13,388 bases of DNA from DATFPQ01 sp035264765 (GTDB lineage: Bacteria; Actinomycetota; Actinomycetes; Actinomycetales; Angustibacteraceae), in contig DATFPQ010000259.1 in the NCBI GenBank assembly GCA_035264765.1, positions 1-13,388 on the forward strand, given 5' to 3'. Made by a program: the position numbers and the translations under genes. Below, one piece after another: positions 6,118 through 12,691 of the stretch. The notes beneath the pieces are model-generated. The model was given only the letters and a program-made list of their open reading frames with translations. It made no database searches and was not told the origin of the DNA. Every line of letters begins with the position of its first letter. Position 1 is the stretch's first letter.

Positions 6118-7842
6118 ATGAGTGGGGAGCCCTCGAGGAACCTGAGCTCGGCGGCCTGGCCGCAGCTGGGGGCCCTCGACCTCGAGGACCTGCTGGGCGA
6201 GCTCCGCGACCGGGCGGCGCTCGCCAGGGACGCGCAACGGCGGATGACCAGCCTGCTCGACGCCGTGGTGGCGGTCAGCTCCGACCTGGACCTACCGGTC
6301 GTCCTGTCGCACATCGTCCGCGCGGCCTGCCAGCTGGTCGACGCCCGGTACGGCGCGCTCGGCGTCATCGGCCCGGACGGCGAGCGGCTGGTCGAGTTCG
6401 TGACCGACGGCGTCAGCGCCTCCGAGCGGCAGCGGATCGGCGAGCCGCCGCACGGCCGGGGAATCCTCGGGCTGCTGATCCGCGACCCCCGGCCGATCCG
6501 GATCGGGGACATCGCCACCCACAAGGAGTCCTACGGCCTGCCACCGAACCACCCGCCGATGCACAGCTTTCTCGGCACGCCGGTCACGATCCGAGACCAG
6601 GTCTTCGGCAACCTCTATATGGCGGAGAAGCGGGACGCCCCCGAGTTCACCGAGGACGACGAGGCCATCCTGGTCGCGCTGGCCGCGGCGGCGGGTGTCG
6701 CCATCGACAACGCCCAGCTCTACGAGCGCACCCGCCGCCAGCGGCTGCTGTCCGATGCGGTCGGCGAGCTCACCCAGCACCTGCTCGAGGGCCGGGAGCA
6801 GGCCGTCGCGCTGCGCGTGATGGCGCAGCACAGCACCGAGCTGGCAGGAGCGGACCTGGCCGTCGTCGCGCTGTATGACTCTCGGCACCGTCTTGTCGTG
6901 CGAGCGACGAGCTCCGGGCAGGAGCAGGGCGTCGGGACCACCCTACGAGGTGGCCACTGGGACGAGGTCGCCGGCGAGCGCGCGCCGCTGCTGCTGGTGT
7001 CGCGGCGGGGTGAGACTCCGACGCCAGAGGTGGCCGCGGTGCGCGAGCTGGGCGGCCTGGGCCCAGAGGGTCCGACCGCGCTCCTGACCATTGCCGTCGG
7101 TGAGGCGGACCTCGGCGTCCTTGCGGTCGCGTGGCCGCCGGACGCCGACGCGACCGCCGCGGACGCCCTGGAACCGCTGGGGCAGCTCGCGGCGGGCGCC
7201 GCCCTTGCCCTGGAGGCGGCCGCGGGTCAGCGGCAGCGCAACAGCCTGGCCCTGCTCGAGGACCGCGACCGCATCGCCCGCGACATGCACGACCACGTGA
7301 TCCAGCGGCTGTTCGCCACCGGCCTGTCCCTGCAGTCCGCCTCACGCCGCGTCACGGAGCCAGAGGTGGCGCGGCGGCTGAGCGCCGCCGTCGACGAGCT
7401 GGACATCGCCATCAAGGACATCCGGGCGTCCATCTTCGCCTTGCAGCGGCCGATCGGTGGGCTGCTCCTGGAGCGGGAGGTGCACGAGCTCGTGGACGCC
7501 GCCGCGGCCGTTCTCGGCTTCGCGCCCGAGCTCGCCCTGGAGGGGGATCTGCGGTTCCTGCCGGAGTCCTACGAGCCCGAGCTGCTCGCCGTCGTCCGCG
7601 AGGGGCTGGCGAACGTGGTGCGGCACGCCCAGGCCTCCTGGTGCCGGGTGCACGTCCTGGTCGCGGAGGGCGTGGGAGTGACCGTGGAGGACGACGGGGT
7701 GGGCGTCGCCCCGGACGCCGCCCGAAGCGGCCTGGTCAACCTGCGTCGGCGGGCCACCCGGCTGGGCGGCTCGATGCAGCTCTTCGCGCGGACGCCGAGG
7801 GGGACCTGCGTGCGGTGGGAGGTCCCGCTCCCCACCGGCTGA
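6118..7842 (+). CDS. devS: GAF-GAF sensor histidine kinase of the DevS/DosS/DosT type
   Basis: The 574-residue cytoplasmic kinase aligns along its whole length with mycobacterial DosS/DosT. A first GAF domain spans about 55-200, a second about 210-370, a HisKA_3 dimerisation helix about 380-445, and an HATPase about 485-574. The phosphorylation motif is RDRIARDMHDHVIQRLF with H391. The ATP site has the N box REGLANVVRH (494-503), DDGVGV (525-530) and SGLVNL (537-542). In GAF-A, PPNHPPM places H145 where DosS has its heme ligand H149. Y167 in FGNLY matches the O2-contacting Y171. G82 in YGALG stands where DosS has E87 and DosT has a glycine. It therefore very likely binds heme and senses O2, NO or CO, possibly DosT-like. 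Its partner is the convergent response regulator gene. The symbol denotes family; orthology was not tested. Confidence 0.93.
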   Translation: MSGEPSRNLSSAAWPQLGALDLEDLLGELRDRAALARDAQRRMTSLLDAVVAVSSDLDLPVVLSHIVRAACQLVDARYGALGVIGPDGERLVEFVTDGVSASERQRIGEPPHGRGILGLLIRDPRPIRIGDIATHKESYGLPPNHPPMHSFLGTPVTIRDQVFGNLYMAEKRDAPEFTEDDEAILVALAAAAGVAIDNAQLYERTRRQRLLSDAVGELTQHLLEGREQAVALRVMAQHSTELAGADLAVVALYDSRHRLVVRATSSGQEQGVGTTLRGGHWDEVAGERAPLLLVSRRGETPTPEVAAVRELGGLGPEGPTALLTIAVGEADLGVLAVAWPPDADATAADALEPLGQLAAGAALALEAAAGQRQRNSLALLEDRDRIARDMHDHVIQRLFATGLSLQSASRRVTEPEVARRLSAAVDELDIAIKDIRASIFALQRPIGGLLLEREVHELVDAAAAVLGFAPELALEGDLRFLPESYEPELLAVVREGLANVVRHAQASWCRVHVLVAEGVGVTVEDDGVGVAPDAARSGLVNLRRRATRLGGSMQLFARTPRGTCVRWEVPLPTG

Positions 7843-7883
7843 GGCGGTCCGCCCAGGCACGTCTGGACGCGGCCGTCCTGAGG

Positions 7884-7958
7884 TCCACAACCGGCAGCTC
7901 CACAAACCGGCAGCTCCACAAACCGGCAGCGCCACCCCCGGCGCTCCACAACCGGCGC
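7884..7958. repeat. Array of five 14-16 base tandem repeats between convergent genes
   Basis: Five head-to-tail units fill the gap between the kinase stop and the regulator stop: 7884-7898, 7899-7914, 7915-7930, 7931-7944 and 7945-7958. The typical unit is TCCACAAACCGGCAGC. Units 2 and 3 are identical, unit 1 lacks one A, and units 4 and 5 end in GGCGC. The units are not coding in a sensible frame. They could serve as a transcript end, a protein-binding array, or be plain slippage-derived sequence. Confidence 0.85.
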
Positions 7959-7963
7959 GGAGG

Positions 7964-8623
7964 TCAGCCCGACTGGCCGGGACCGCGCGCGGTCGTCCCG
8001 TGCTGCGCCGCGAACACCGCGGCCTGCGTCCGTCGCTGCATCCCCAGCTTGGCCAGGACGCCGGTGACGTAGTTCTTCACGGTCTTCTCGGCCAGGGACA
8101 TGACCTCGCCGATCTGCCGGTTGGTGAGGCCGTCCGCGATGTGCTGCAGGATCCGTCGCTCCTGCGGGGACAGCGACTGCAGCCTCGGGTCGTCCTGCCG
8201 TCCGGCGTCCCACCGCTCGCGGACCCTCGCCCGTCGAGCCTCATCGATCAGCGACTCCCCCGCGGCCACCCGTCGGATCGACGCCACGAGGTCGTTCCCC
8301 CGAACGTCCTTGAGCACGTAGCCGGCGGCGCCGGCCGCGATCGCGTTGGCGAGCGCCTGCTCGTCGTCGTACGACGTCACGATCAGCGCCGAGATCCCCG
8401 GATCGACCGACCGGACGTCGCGGCAGGTGTCGATCCCGGATCCGTCCGGCAGCCGGGCGTCCAGCAGCGCGACGTCCGGGCGTAGCGCCGGGATCCGTCG
8501 AGTAGCCTCCTGCGCCGAGCCGGACTCGCCCACGATCTCGATGTCGTCCTCGATCTCGAGCAGCTCGCGCAGTCCCCGCCGGACGATCTCATGGTCGTCC
8601 AGCAGGAACACCCGGATCGGCAC
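7964..8623 (-). CDS. devR: NarL/FixJ-family response regulator of the DevR/DosR type
   Basis: The 219-residue product is close in length and sequence to mycobacterial DosR (217). The receiver domain has acidic residues D9 and D10, the phospho-acceptor D55 in LLDARLPDGSG, T83/S84 in VTSYDDE, and K105 in YVLKDVRG. The LuxR-type DNA-binding domain covers about 149-206. Its recognition helix AEKTVKNYV (178-186) matches DosR, including the residues corresponding to DosR K182 and N183 that contact the DNA. AKLGMQRRTQAAVFA (191-205) is likewise very close. The GTG at 8623 is preceded by GAAGGGA on the minus strand (8631-8637); the open frame upstream of it is not conserved. It is convergent with its presumed kinase and divergent from the first USP gene. 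Two DosR-like boxes in the shared upstream region may allow autoregulation, though they lie 150 bases or more away. Confidence 0.94.
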   Translation of the reverse strand: MPIRVFLLDDHEIVRRGLRELLEIEDDIEIVGESGSAQEATRRIPALRPDVALLDARLPDGSGIDTCRDVRSVDPGISALIVTSYDDEQALANAIAAGAAGYVLKDVRGNDLVASIRRVAAGESLIDEARRARVRERWDAGRQDDPRLQSLSPQERRILQHIADGLTNRQIGEVMSLAEKTVKNYVTGVLAKLGMQRRTQAAVFAAQHGTTARGPGQSG

Positions 8624-8703
8624 GTGCGTCTCCCTTCGCTCCACGAATCCCATTCTCGGGTCCGCCGTTGCCTTCCCGACAGACCTCGGCGGCTCCGACC
8701 AGC

Positions 8704-8728
8704 GGTCCCCCCCGTGTGGGGCAGGACC
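8704..8728. other. Inverted repeat upstream of the response regulator
   Basis: GGTCC (8704-8708) pairs with GGACC (8724-8728), and inside it CCCC (8710-8713) pairs with GGGG (8718-8721) around GTGT. It lies 81 bases upstream of the regulator start within the 305-base gap 8624-8928. It could be an operator or a leader hairpin for the regulator; function unknown. Confidence 0.4.
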
Positions 8729-8774
8729 GGCCGGGGCCCATCCGCCATCGTCGTGTGCGGCAGCTCCGGAGGTC

Positions 8775-8788
8775 GGGCCCTTGGTCCC
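8775..8788 (-). promoter_or_regulatory. DosR-box-like site A
   Basis: GGGCCCTTGGTCCC reads GGGACCAAGGGCCC on the minus strand. Extended to 20 bases it agrees at 15 of 20 positions with the published mycobacterial DosR consensus by my hand alignment. It differs at one position from site B, which lies 67 bases downstream in the opposite orientation. Confidence 0.65.
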
Positions 8789-8841
8789 GGAACCGCCGGG
8801 CGCTCGGAGTCGGTACGGGACCGGGGGCCGCATCCGGTCGC

Positions 8842-8855
8842 GGGACCAAAGGCCC
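8842..8855 (+). promoter_or_regulatory. DosR-box-like site B, upstream of the first USP gene
   Basis: GGGACCAAAGGCCC is 73 bases before the USP start codon. It has the GGGAC half, an A/T centre and the GGCCC half seen in DosR-type operators of GC-rich actinobacteria. A 10-base palindrome GTGTGCACAC (8873-8882) follows 17 bases later, about where core promoter elements would lie. Confidence 0.7.
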
Positions 8856-8872
8856 TGGCCCGGGGCCCGCCG

Positions 8873-8882
8873 GTGTGCACAC
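8873..8882. promoter_or_regulatory. Palindrome GTGTGCACAC in the USP promoter region
   Basis: A perfect 10-base palindrome lies between DosR-like site B and the AGGAGG of the first USP gene. It may be the site of a second, unidentified regulator. Chance is possible at this length. Confidence 0.35.
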
Positions 8883-8928
8883 GGTGGCGACCAGAACCAG
8901 GACCACCAGGACCGCCAGAGGAGGAAAC

Positions 8929-9906
8929 ATGAGCACCCGCTCCCACACCGACCCCGCGCCCGTCCTGGTAGGAGTGGCTGAGGGCGGCGAGCACCGAGCC
9001 CTGCACTGGGCGGCGGCCGAGGCGGCTCGCCGCGGGCTGCCGCTGCAGCTCCTGCACGCCTACTCGACCGAGACCTCCTATCCCTGGGGCTACGAGTACC
9101 CGATCCCGGCGGGAGTGCTGCACGACGTCGAGGAGAGCGCGCGGACCAACGCGCTGAGCCTCCTGCAGGACGCCGCGGAGTCGGTTCGCGCGGAGCACCC
9201 GGACCTGGCGGTCACCACGACGCTGGCTCGGCCGTCCGCGGCCGCCAGCCTCGTGACCGGCTCCGAGGAGGCCTCGATCGTGGTGGTCGGACACCGAGCG
9301 CACAAGCACCCGTGGGCGGCGTCCCTTGGCTCCGTGTCGCTCGCGGTGGCGGCGCACGCGGCCTGCCCGGTCGTCGTCGTACCGGAGTTCGACATCGGGA
9401 CGCCAGGCGAGCACGAGGGCGAGTCGGCCGGGACCCTGCGCGCGGCCGGACAGGTCGTGGTTGGCGTGGAGGACTCCGTGGAGTGCCTGGACGCCGTGGG
9501 TTTCGCCTTCGCGCACGCCTCCGCCCACGGGCTCGCAGTGACCGCAGTCCACGGCTGGTGGGTAGATCCTGCCGTGATGGCCCTCGCCGAGGGGGCGGAG
9601 TGGGCGGAGATCGGCGACGAGGAGCAGGTGGTGGTCGATGCCATCCTGGCTCCGTGGGTGGCGCGCTACCCCGACGTCAAGGTCAGCCGCGCCGTGGCCA
9701 GGGATGTTCCTTCCCATGCCCTCGTCGAAGCCGGCAACGGCGCCGAGCTGCTGGTGGTCGGCAGCAGGGGTCGAGGTGGCTTCACCGGGCTGCTGCTGGG
9801 CTCGGTGAGCCGTCAGGTGCTGCAACACGCGCGGTGCCCGGTGGCGGTAGTCCGCGCTGGGCAGCTGCCCGGCGCGGACGACCTCGACGTTTCCCTCCCG
9901 CACTGA
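8929..9906 (+). CDS. Universal stress protein with two USP domains
   Basis: The 325-residue product has two Usp-fold domains (about 11-152 and 174-308). Each is an alpha/beta nucleotide-binding fold ending in CPVVVV or CPVAVV. The second keeps the complete ATP-binding loop G-x2-G-x9-G-S: G278, G281, G291, S292 in a GSRGRGG...LLGSVS segment. In the first the second glycine is replaced by A124 (GHRA, with G134-S135 intact), so ATP binding there is doubtful. Tandem USPs of this kind are typical DosR-regulon members in actinobacteria and are linked to survival in hypoxia or growth arrest; their direct partners are mostly unknown. The ATG is set by AGGAGG (8919-8924), 4 bases upstream. Two DosR-like boxes in the upstream gap suggest control by the adjacent regulator. 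Confidence 0.94.
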   Translation: MSTRSHTDPAPVLVGVAEGGEHRALHWAAAEAARRGLPLQLLHAYSTETSYPWGYEYPIPAGVLHDVEESARTNALSLLQDAAESVRAEHPDLAVTTTLARPSAAASLVTGSEEASIVVVGHRAHKHPWAASLGSVSLAVAAHAACPVVVVPEFDIGTPGEHEGESAGTLRAAGQVVVGVEDSVECLDAVGFAFAHASAHGLAVTAVHGWWVDPAVMALAEGAEWAEIGDEEQVVVDAILAPWVARYPDVKVSRAVARDVPSHALVEAGNGAELLVVGSRGRGGFTGLLLGSVSRQVLQHARCPVAVVRAGQLPGADDLDVSLPH

Positions 9907-9976
9907 CGCACGGACATGTGCCACGGGATGACGACCATGCCGTCCGCTGCCTCGGCATCGGGTGCGGTCCCGAGCC

Positions 9977-9990
9977 GGGACGTTCGGCCC
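9977..9990 (+). promoter_or_regulatory. DosR-box-like site C, upstream of the second USP gene
   Basis: GGGACGTTCGGCCC is centred about 42 bases upstream of the ATG at 10026, the usual activator position if transcription begins near that codon. An overlapping inverted repeat GTCCC (9967-9971) with GGGAC (9977-9981) extends it to the left. Confidence 0.65.
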
Positions 9991-10025
9991 TACGCCACGG
10001 GCATCGAATCCCGCACCTTCGGGGG

Positions 10026-10463
10026 ATGAGCACTGTGCAGCGGGAGCCGCAGCCTCCTCTCGCCTCCCAGCCCAGGAGAACGACGGCGCCGGACGTCGTG
10101 GCGGGGCTGGTCAACGACGGATCCGCCTATGCTGTGGCGCGGGCCGCCGCCCATGAGGCCGCCCGGCGTGGCAGCCGGGTCAAGTTCGTGCAGGTCGCGC
10201 CGCCCGGCATCACCGAAGAGGAGCGGGACGAGCTCGACCACGCCACGTTCAAGGCGGCGCTGCGCGCCCTGAAGGGGCTGCAGCGGGTGCCCTGCACCTT
10301 CGAGGTCGTCGACGGCGACGCCGGTCCGGCACTCGTCGAGCGCAGCGCCGGCGCCGGTCTGCTCGTCGTCGGCCGGGACGCCCCGACGGACGGCCGGGAT
10401 GTGGCCCGGCACTGCCAGGCGCACGCTGCCTGCGACGTGCTGACCGTGGCTACGGCGCTCTAG
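10026..10463 (+). CDS. Single-domain universal stress protein, lacking the ATP loop
   Basis: The 145-residue product is a minimal USP domain. It has DVVAGLVNDGSAYAVARAAAHEAARRG (23-49) as first strand and helix, VKFVQV as second strand, and LLVVGRDAP (112-120) followed by the last helix and strand. The glycine-rich loop expected after VVGR is replaced by a short stretch without G-x2-G-x9-G-S, so it probably does not bind ATP. Two starts are possible: ATG 10026, and GTG 10035 for which GGGGGATGAG would be the ribosome binding site. The usual Usp core begins well after both. It follows the first USP by 119 bases and has its own DosR-like box, so it is probably a separate transcript. Its stop codon lies in the loop of a hairpin. 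Confidence 0.85.
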   Translation: MSTVQREPQPPLASQPRRTTAPDVVAGLVNDGSAYAVARAAAHEAARRGSRVKFVQVAPPGITEEERDELDHATFKAALRALKGLQRVPCTFEVVDGDAGPALVERSAGAGLLVVGRDAPTDGRDVARHCQAHAACDVLTVATAL

Positions 10464-10543
10464 CCGTAGCCTCCCTCGCGCACGTCCGCAGTGAGGGAAC
10501 GGTGCGCAACCCAGGCTCGGCGTCGGCTCGACGCCGAGCCTGG
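10448..10543. terminator. Cluster of three hairpins between convergent USP genes
   Basis: Three stems follow each other. GGCTACGGC/GCCGTAGCC (10448-10456 and 10463-10471) has a 6-base loop and includes the TAG stop of the upstream gene. TCCCTC/GAGGGA (10472-10477 and 10493-10498) has a 15-base loop. A perfect 15-base stem follows (10511-10525 and 10529-10543) with a 3-base loop GCT. They fill the first part of the 130-base gap between convergent genes and probably end transcription from both sides. No U tract follows, as is common in GC-rich actinobacteria. Confidence 0.75.
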
Positions 10544-10593
10544 CCCGGCTGTACGTTGGCAACCGTTGCCTCCAGCCCGTTCCCGTTCCCTGA

Positions 10594-11559
10594 TCACCCG
10601 CGTGTGCTCGCAGGCGCCGTCACGCCTCCCTGGACCTCGCTCACCGGCTCGGCAGCCGCGACCGGCATCGGCGGAACCACGGCGACCGGGCAGCGGACGT
10701 GAGCGAGCGATGGTCGCTGGTCGACATCGGCGGCGCCGACCACGAGCAGGTCACCGGGCAGGGCGTGCGCGTACTCCACGTCGGCGGGCCTGCCTTCGAA
10801 GAGGGCACCACTGACGGGCACCTCCCCTGCCGCCCGCCGCAGCTGTTCGAGGGCCTGCCGATGAGCCAGAACCGCCTGTCGGTGAGCCAGGTCCCGCGAG
10901 CTCTGCTCCACCATGCCGATGCCCAGCCCGGGCGGGCTCCAGGTGTCGAGCAGGTGCAGGACCCGGTCCGGTCGGCTGCGCGCCCGCTGGATCGCCCAGG
11001 CGACGGTGGAGCCCTCCGCCACGCCGAACCGGCAGACGACCACGATCCTGGACTCGACGAACGACGCGGCCTCCGGCCCAAGCAGTACCACGGGGACGTC
11101 GACCCGGTTGACGACGTAGCGGCTCACGCTGCCAAGGAGCGCCCCCAGCCTGCCGACGTGACCGGCCGTGCCCATGACCAGCAGCCCGGCTTCGTGCGTC
11201 CGGCCGAGGATCACCGACCGCGCCGTCCCGCACTCGACGTGCTGGCGGACCACGAGCCGCCTCTCGATCCGCGACGCCACGGTCGTGGCACCCGCGGCCA
11301 GCTCGTGGGCGCGCTGGTCCTCGGGGCTTGCCGCGGACTGCCCGCCTCCCATGACTGGGTGCTGCCAGGCCACGACGATCTCGAGTGGCGCGCGGCAGGA
11401 CGCCGCCTCGTGCGCTGCCCAGCGCAGAGCTGCGGCCGCCTCCGGGGACCCGTCGAAGGCGACGGTCACCGCGGCTCGACCGGACTGCCCGGCCGGCCCG
11501 CCGGGACCAGCATCCTCTGCAGCCGGACGACGGTTGACGTCGCCCAGATCGTCCGCCAT
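10594..11559 (-). CDS. Universal stress protein with two USP domains
   Basis: The 321-residue product has a disordered-looking N-terminus (1-28) followed by two USP domains (about 29-161 and 170-296) and a short A/P/V-rich tail. The first domain has an intact ATP loop G-x2-G-x9-G-S (G130, G133, G143, S144 in a MGTAGH...LLGSVS segment). The second has only VVGAADVDQRPSLAHVRCPVAVV at the same place, so it has lost the loop. This is the reverse of the first USP of the cluster, where the C-terminal domain keeps it. The ATG at 11559 has GGGAGG (11565-11570, minus strand) 5 bases upstream. The gene is divergent from the next USP and shares with it a 181-base region containing one DosR-like box. Confidence 0.93.
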   Translation of the reverse strand: MADDLGDVNRRPAAEDAGPGGPAGQSGRAAVTVAFDGSPEAAAALRWAAHEAASCRAPLEIVVAWQHPVMGGGQSAASPEDQRAHELAAGATTVASRIERRLVVRQHVECGTARSVILGRTHEAGLLVMGTAGHVGRLGALLGSVSRYVVNRVDVPVVLLGPEAASFVESRIVVVCRFGVAEGSTVAWAIQRARSRPDRVLHLLDTWSPPGLGIGMVEQSSRDLAHRQAVLAHRQALEQLRRAAGEVPVSGALFEGRPADVEYAHALPGDLLVVGAADVDQRPSLAHVRCPVAVVPPMPVAAAEPVSEVQGGVTAPASTRG

Positions 11560-11583
11560 GACCGCCTCCCTCGTCCGGCGCCC

Positions 11584-11609
11584 GGGTGCCCTGGCTGGTT
11601 AAGGCACCC
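11584..11609 (-). promoter_or_regulatory. Inverted repeat in the leader of the minus-strand USP gene
   Basis: GGGTGCC (11584-11590) and GGCACCC (11603-11609) form a 7-base stem with a 12-base loop, 24 bases upstream of the USP start on the minus strand. It would lie in the 5' leader if transcription starts near the DosR-like box. It may be an RNA hairpin or an operator. Confidence 0.35.
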
Positions 11610-11650
11610 AGGTGCGTCTGTCAGCCTCGCGCACATCCTCGGGCGGTCCC

Positions 11651-11664
11651 GGGCCGTTGGTCCC
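11651..11664 (-). promoter_or_regulatory. DosR-box-like site D, shared by two divergent USP genes
   Basis: GGGCCGTTGGTCCC reads GGGACCAACGGCCC on the minus strand and differs from site B at one position. It lies 91 bases from the minus-strand USP start and 76 bases from the plus-strand one, so it could serve both genes. Confidence 0.65.
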
Positions 11665-11740
11665 GTTCCTTCGGGTACGGCCCCGGCAGTCAGGACGTTG
11701 TGCCCTGGGCCTCGGCGAGCGACCGACACACACTTGCTGC

Positions 11741-12655
11741 ATGACCATTGATGACCGCGTCGACGTCCAGCCGGGGACGCTGTCCCCCGGCCACGGCGAC
11801 CCGGCGTCCGAGCTGGGGCGCCGGCCTGGCAGCTCGGCCCAACCGCGCCTAGTCCGGAGCACGCCGCAGCCCGGCGCCGGCGCCGTGGCGTCGGCAGGTG
11901 CCGGCGAGGTCGTGGTCGGTATCACCGGTTCTCAGTACGACGTCGTGACGGTGGTCTGGGCGCTGCAGGAGGCAGCCCGGCGGCGGGTCTGCATCCGCCT
12001 TGTGCACTCGCTCGCCGGCTGCGCGCCGCGATACGACCCCCAGCGGTTCTACCGGGCCCTGCGCGGACCCGTGCGAGGGTCCGGCCTGGTTCCACTGCTC
12101 CGGCAGACCACCGACTCGCTCCAAGCCGCGCTGCTCAAGGCCTCCGCCGAGGCGCTCATGGTCGTCGTAGGGCAACACTCCCGACCGGGGCCACGGCCAC
12201 CCGACGCAGAGTTCCTCCCGTCGCATCTGGCGGCACAGGCGGACTGTCCCGTCGTGGTCGTGGCCGACGCCCCCGCCGTCGCGGCCGGAGGGATTCACAA
12301 GGTGGTCGCCGGGATCGCAGCCGGGACGCCGCCCCGACGACGCCTGGCCTTCGCGTTCGACGAGGCACACTCCAGCGGCACCGGGCTCACCGTCGTACAC
12401 GCCGGTGAGGACGCCTCCGGAGCCCCCATGCTCGCCAAAGCCCTCGCGGGTTGGCGAGCCGTCTATCCGGACGTGCCCGTCACTGCGCGCGTGGTGCGGG
12501 GGGACGCCGAGGGGGTGCTGCGCGCCGCCGTGACTCCAGGCGACCTGCTGGTCCTGGGCACCCGGCGGGGCGGTCGGGTTCCCGCTTCCCTGGCCGGGCC
12601 GGTGGCGTCCGGGCTGCTGCGCACGCCACCCTGTGCGGTCGCCGTGGTGGGATGA
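11741..12655 (+). CDS. Degenerate tandem universal stress protein
   Basis: The 304-residue product starts with about 54 low-complexity residues rich in G, P, A and S. Two USP-like domains follow (about 55-176 and 184-304). The fold is recognised from EVVVGITGS...WALQEAARR, MVVVGQHS, CPVVVVAD, KVVAGIAAG, LTVVHAG, DLLVLGTRRGG and CAVAVVG. Both ATP loops are broken: the first has GQHSRPGP with no G-x2-G-x9-G-S pattern, and the second reads G273-T-R-R276 with G286-P287 in place of the final G-S. It is probably a non-ATP-binding member. The ATG at 11741 has neither a ribosome binding site nor a clear -10 at leaderless spacing. The start is therefore uncertain; an in-frame GTG at 11885 would remove most of the low-complexity part. 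A DosR-like box lies 76 bases upstream. Confidence 0.82.
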   Translation: MTIDDRVDVQPGTLSPGHGDPASELGRRPGSSAQPRLVRSTPQPGAGAVASAGAGEVVVGITGSQYDVVTVVWALQEAARRRVCIRLVHSLAGCAPRYDPQRFYRALRGPVRGSGLVPLLRQTTDSLQAALLKASAEALMVVVGQHSRPGPRPPDAEFLPSHLAAQADCPVVVVADAPAVAAGGIHKVVAGIAAGTPPRRRLAFAFDEAHSSGTGLTVVHAGEDASGAPMLAKALAGWRAVYPDVPVTARVVRGDAEGVLRAAVTPGDLLVLGTRRGGRVPASLAGPVASGLLRTPPCAVAVVG

Positions 12656-12661
12656 GCCGAC

Positions 12662-12683
12662 GCCGGCAGAGCGATCCGCCGGC
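12662..12683. terminator. Candidate bidirectional terminator hairpin
   Basis: GCCGGC (12662-12667) and GCCGGC (12678-12683) can pair around a 10-base loop in the 36-base gap between the convergent USP and alcohol dehydrogenase genes. The stem is short and has no U tract, and each arm is also self-complementary. Confidence 0.35.
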
Positions 12684-12691
12684 ACGGGCCC

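Noticed and set aside
8624..8928. A protein-coding gene in the regulator/USP gap
   Set aside because: Open frames exist on both strands because of the GC content, but none has a ribosome binding site or recognisable motif. The stretch holds two DosR-like boxes, an inverted repeat and a palindrome.
11612..11740. N-terminal extension of the last USP to a GTG at 11612
   Set aside because: It would translate through DosR-like site D, has no family similarity, and has no ribosome binding site.
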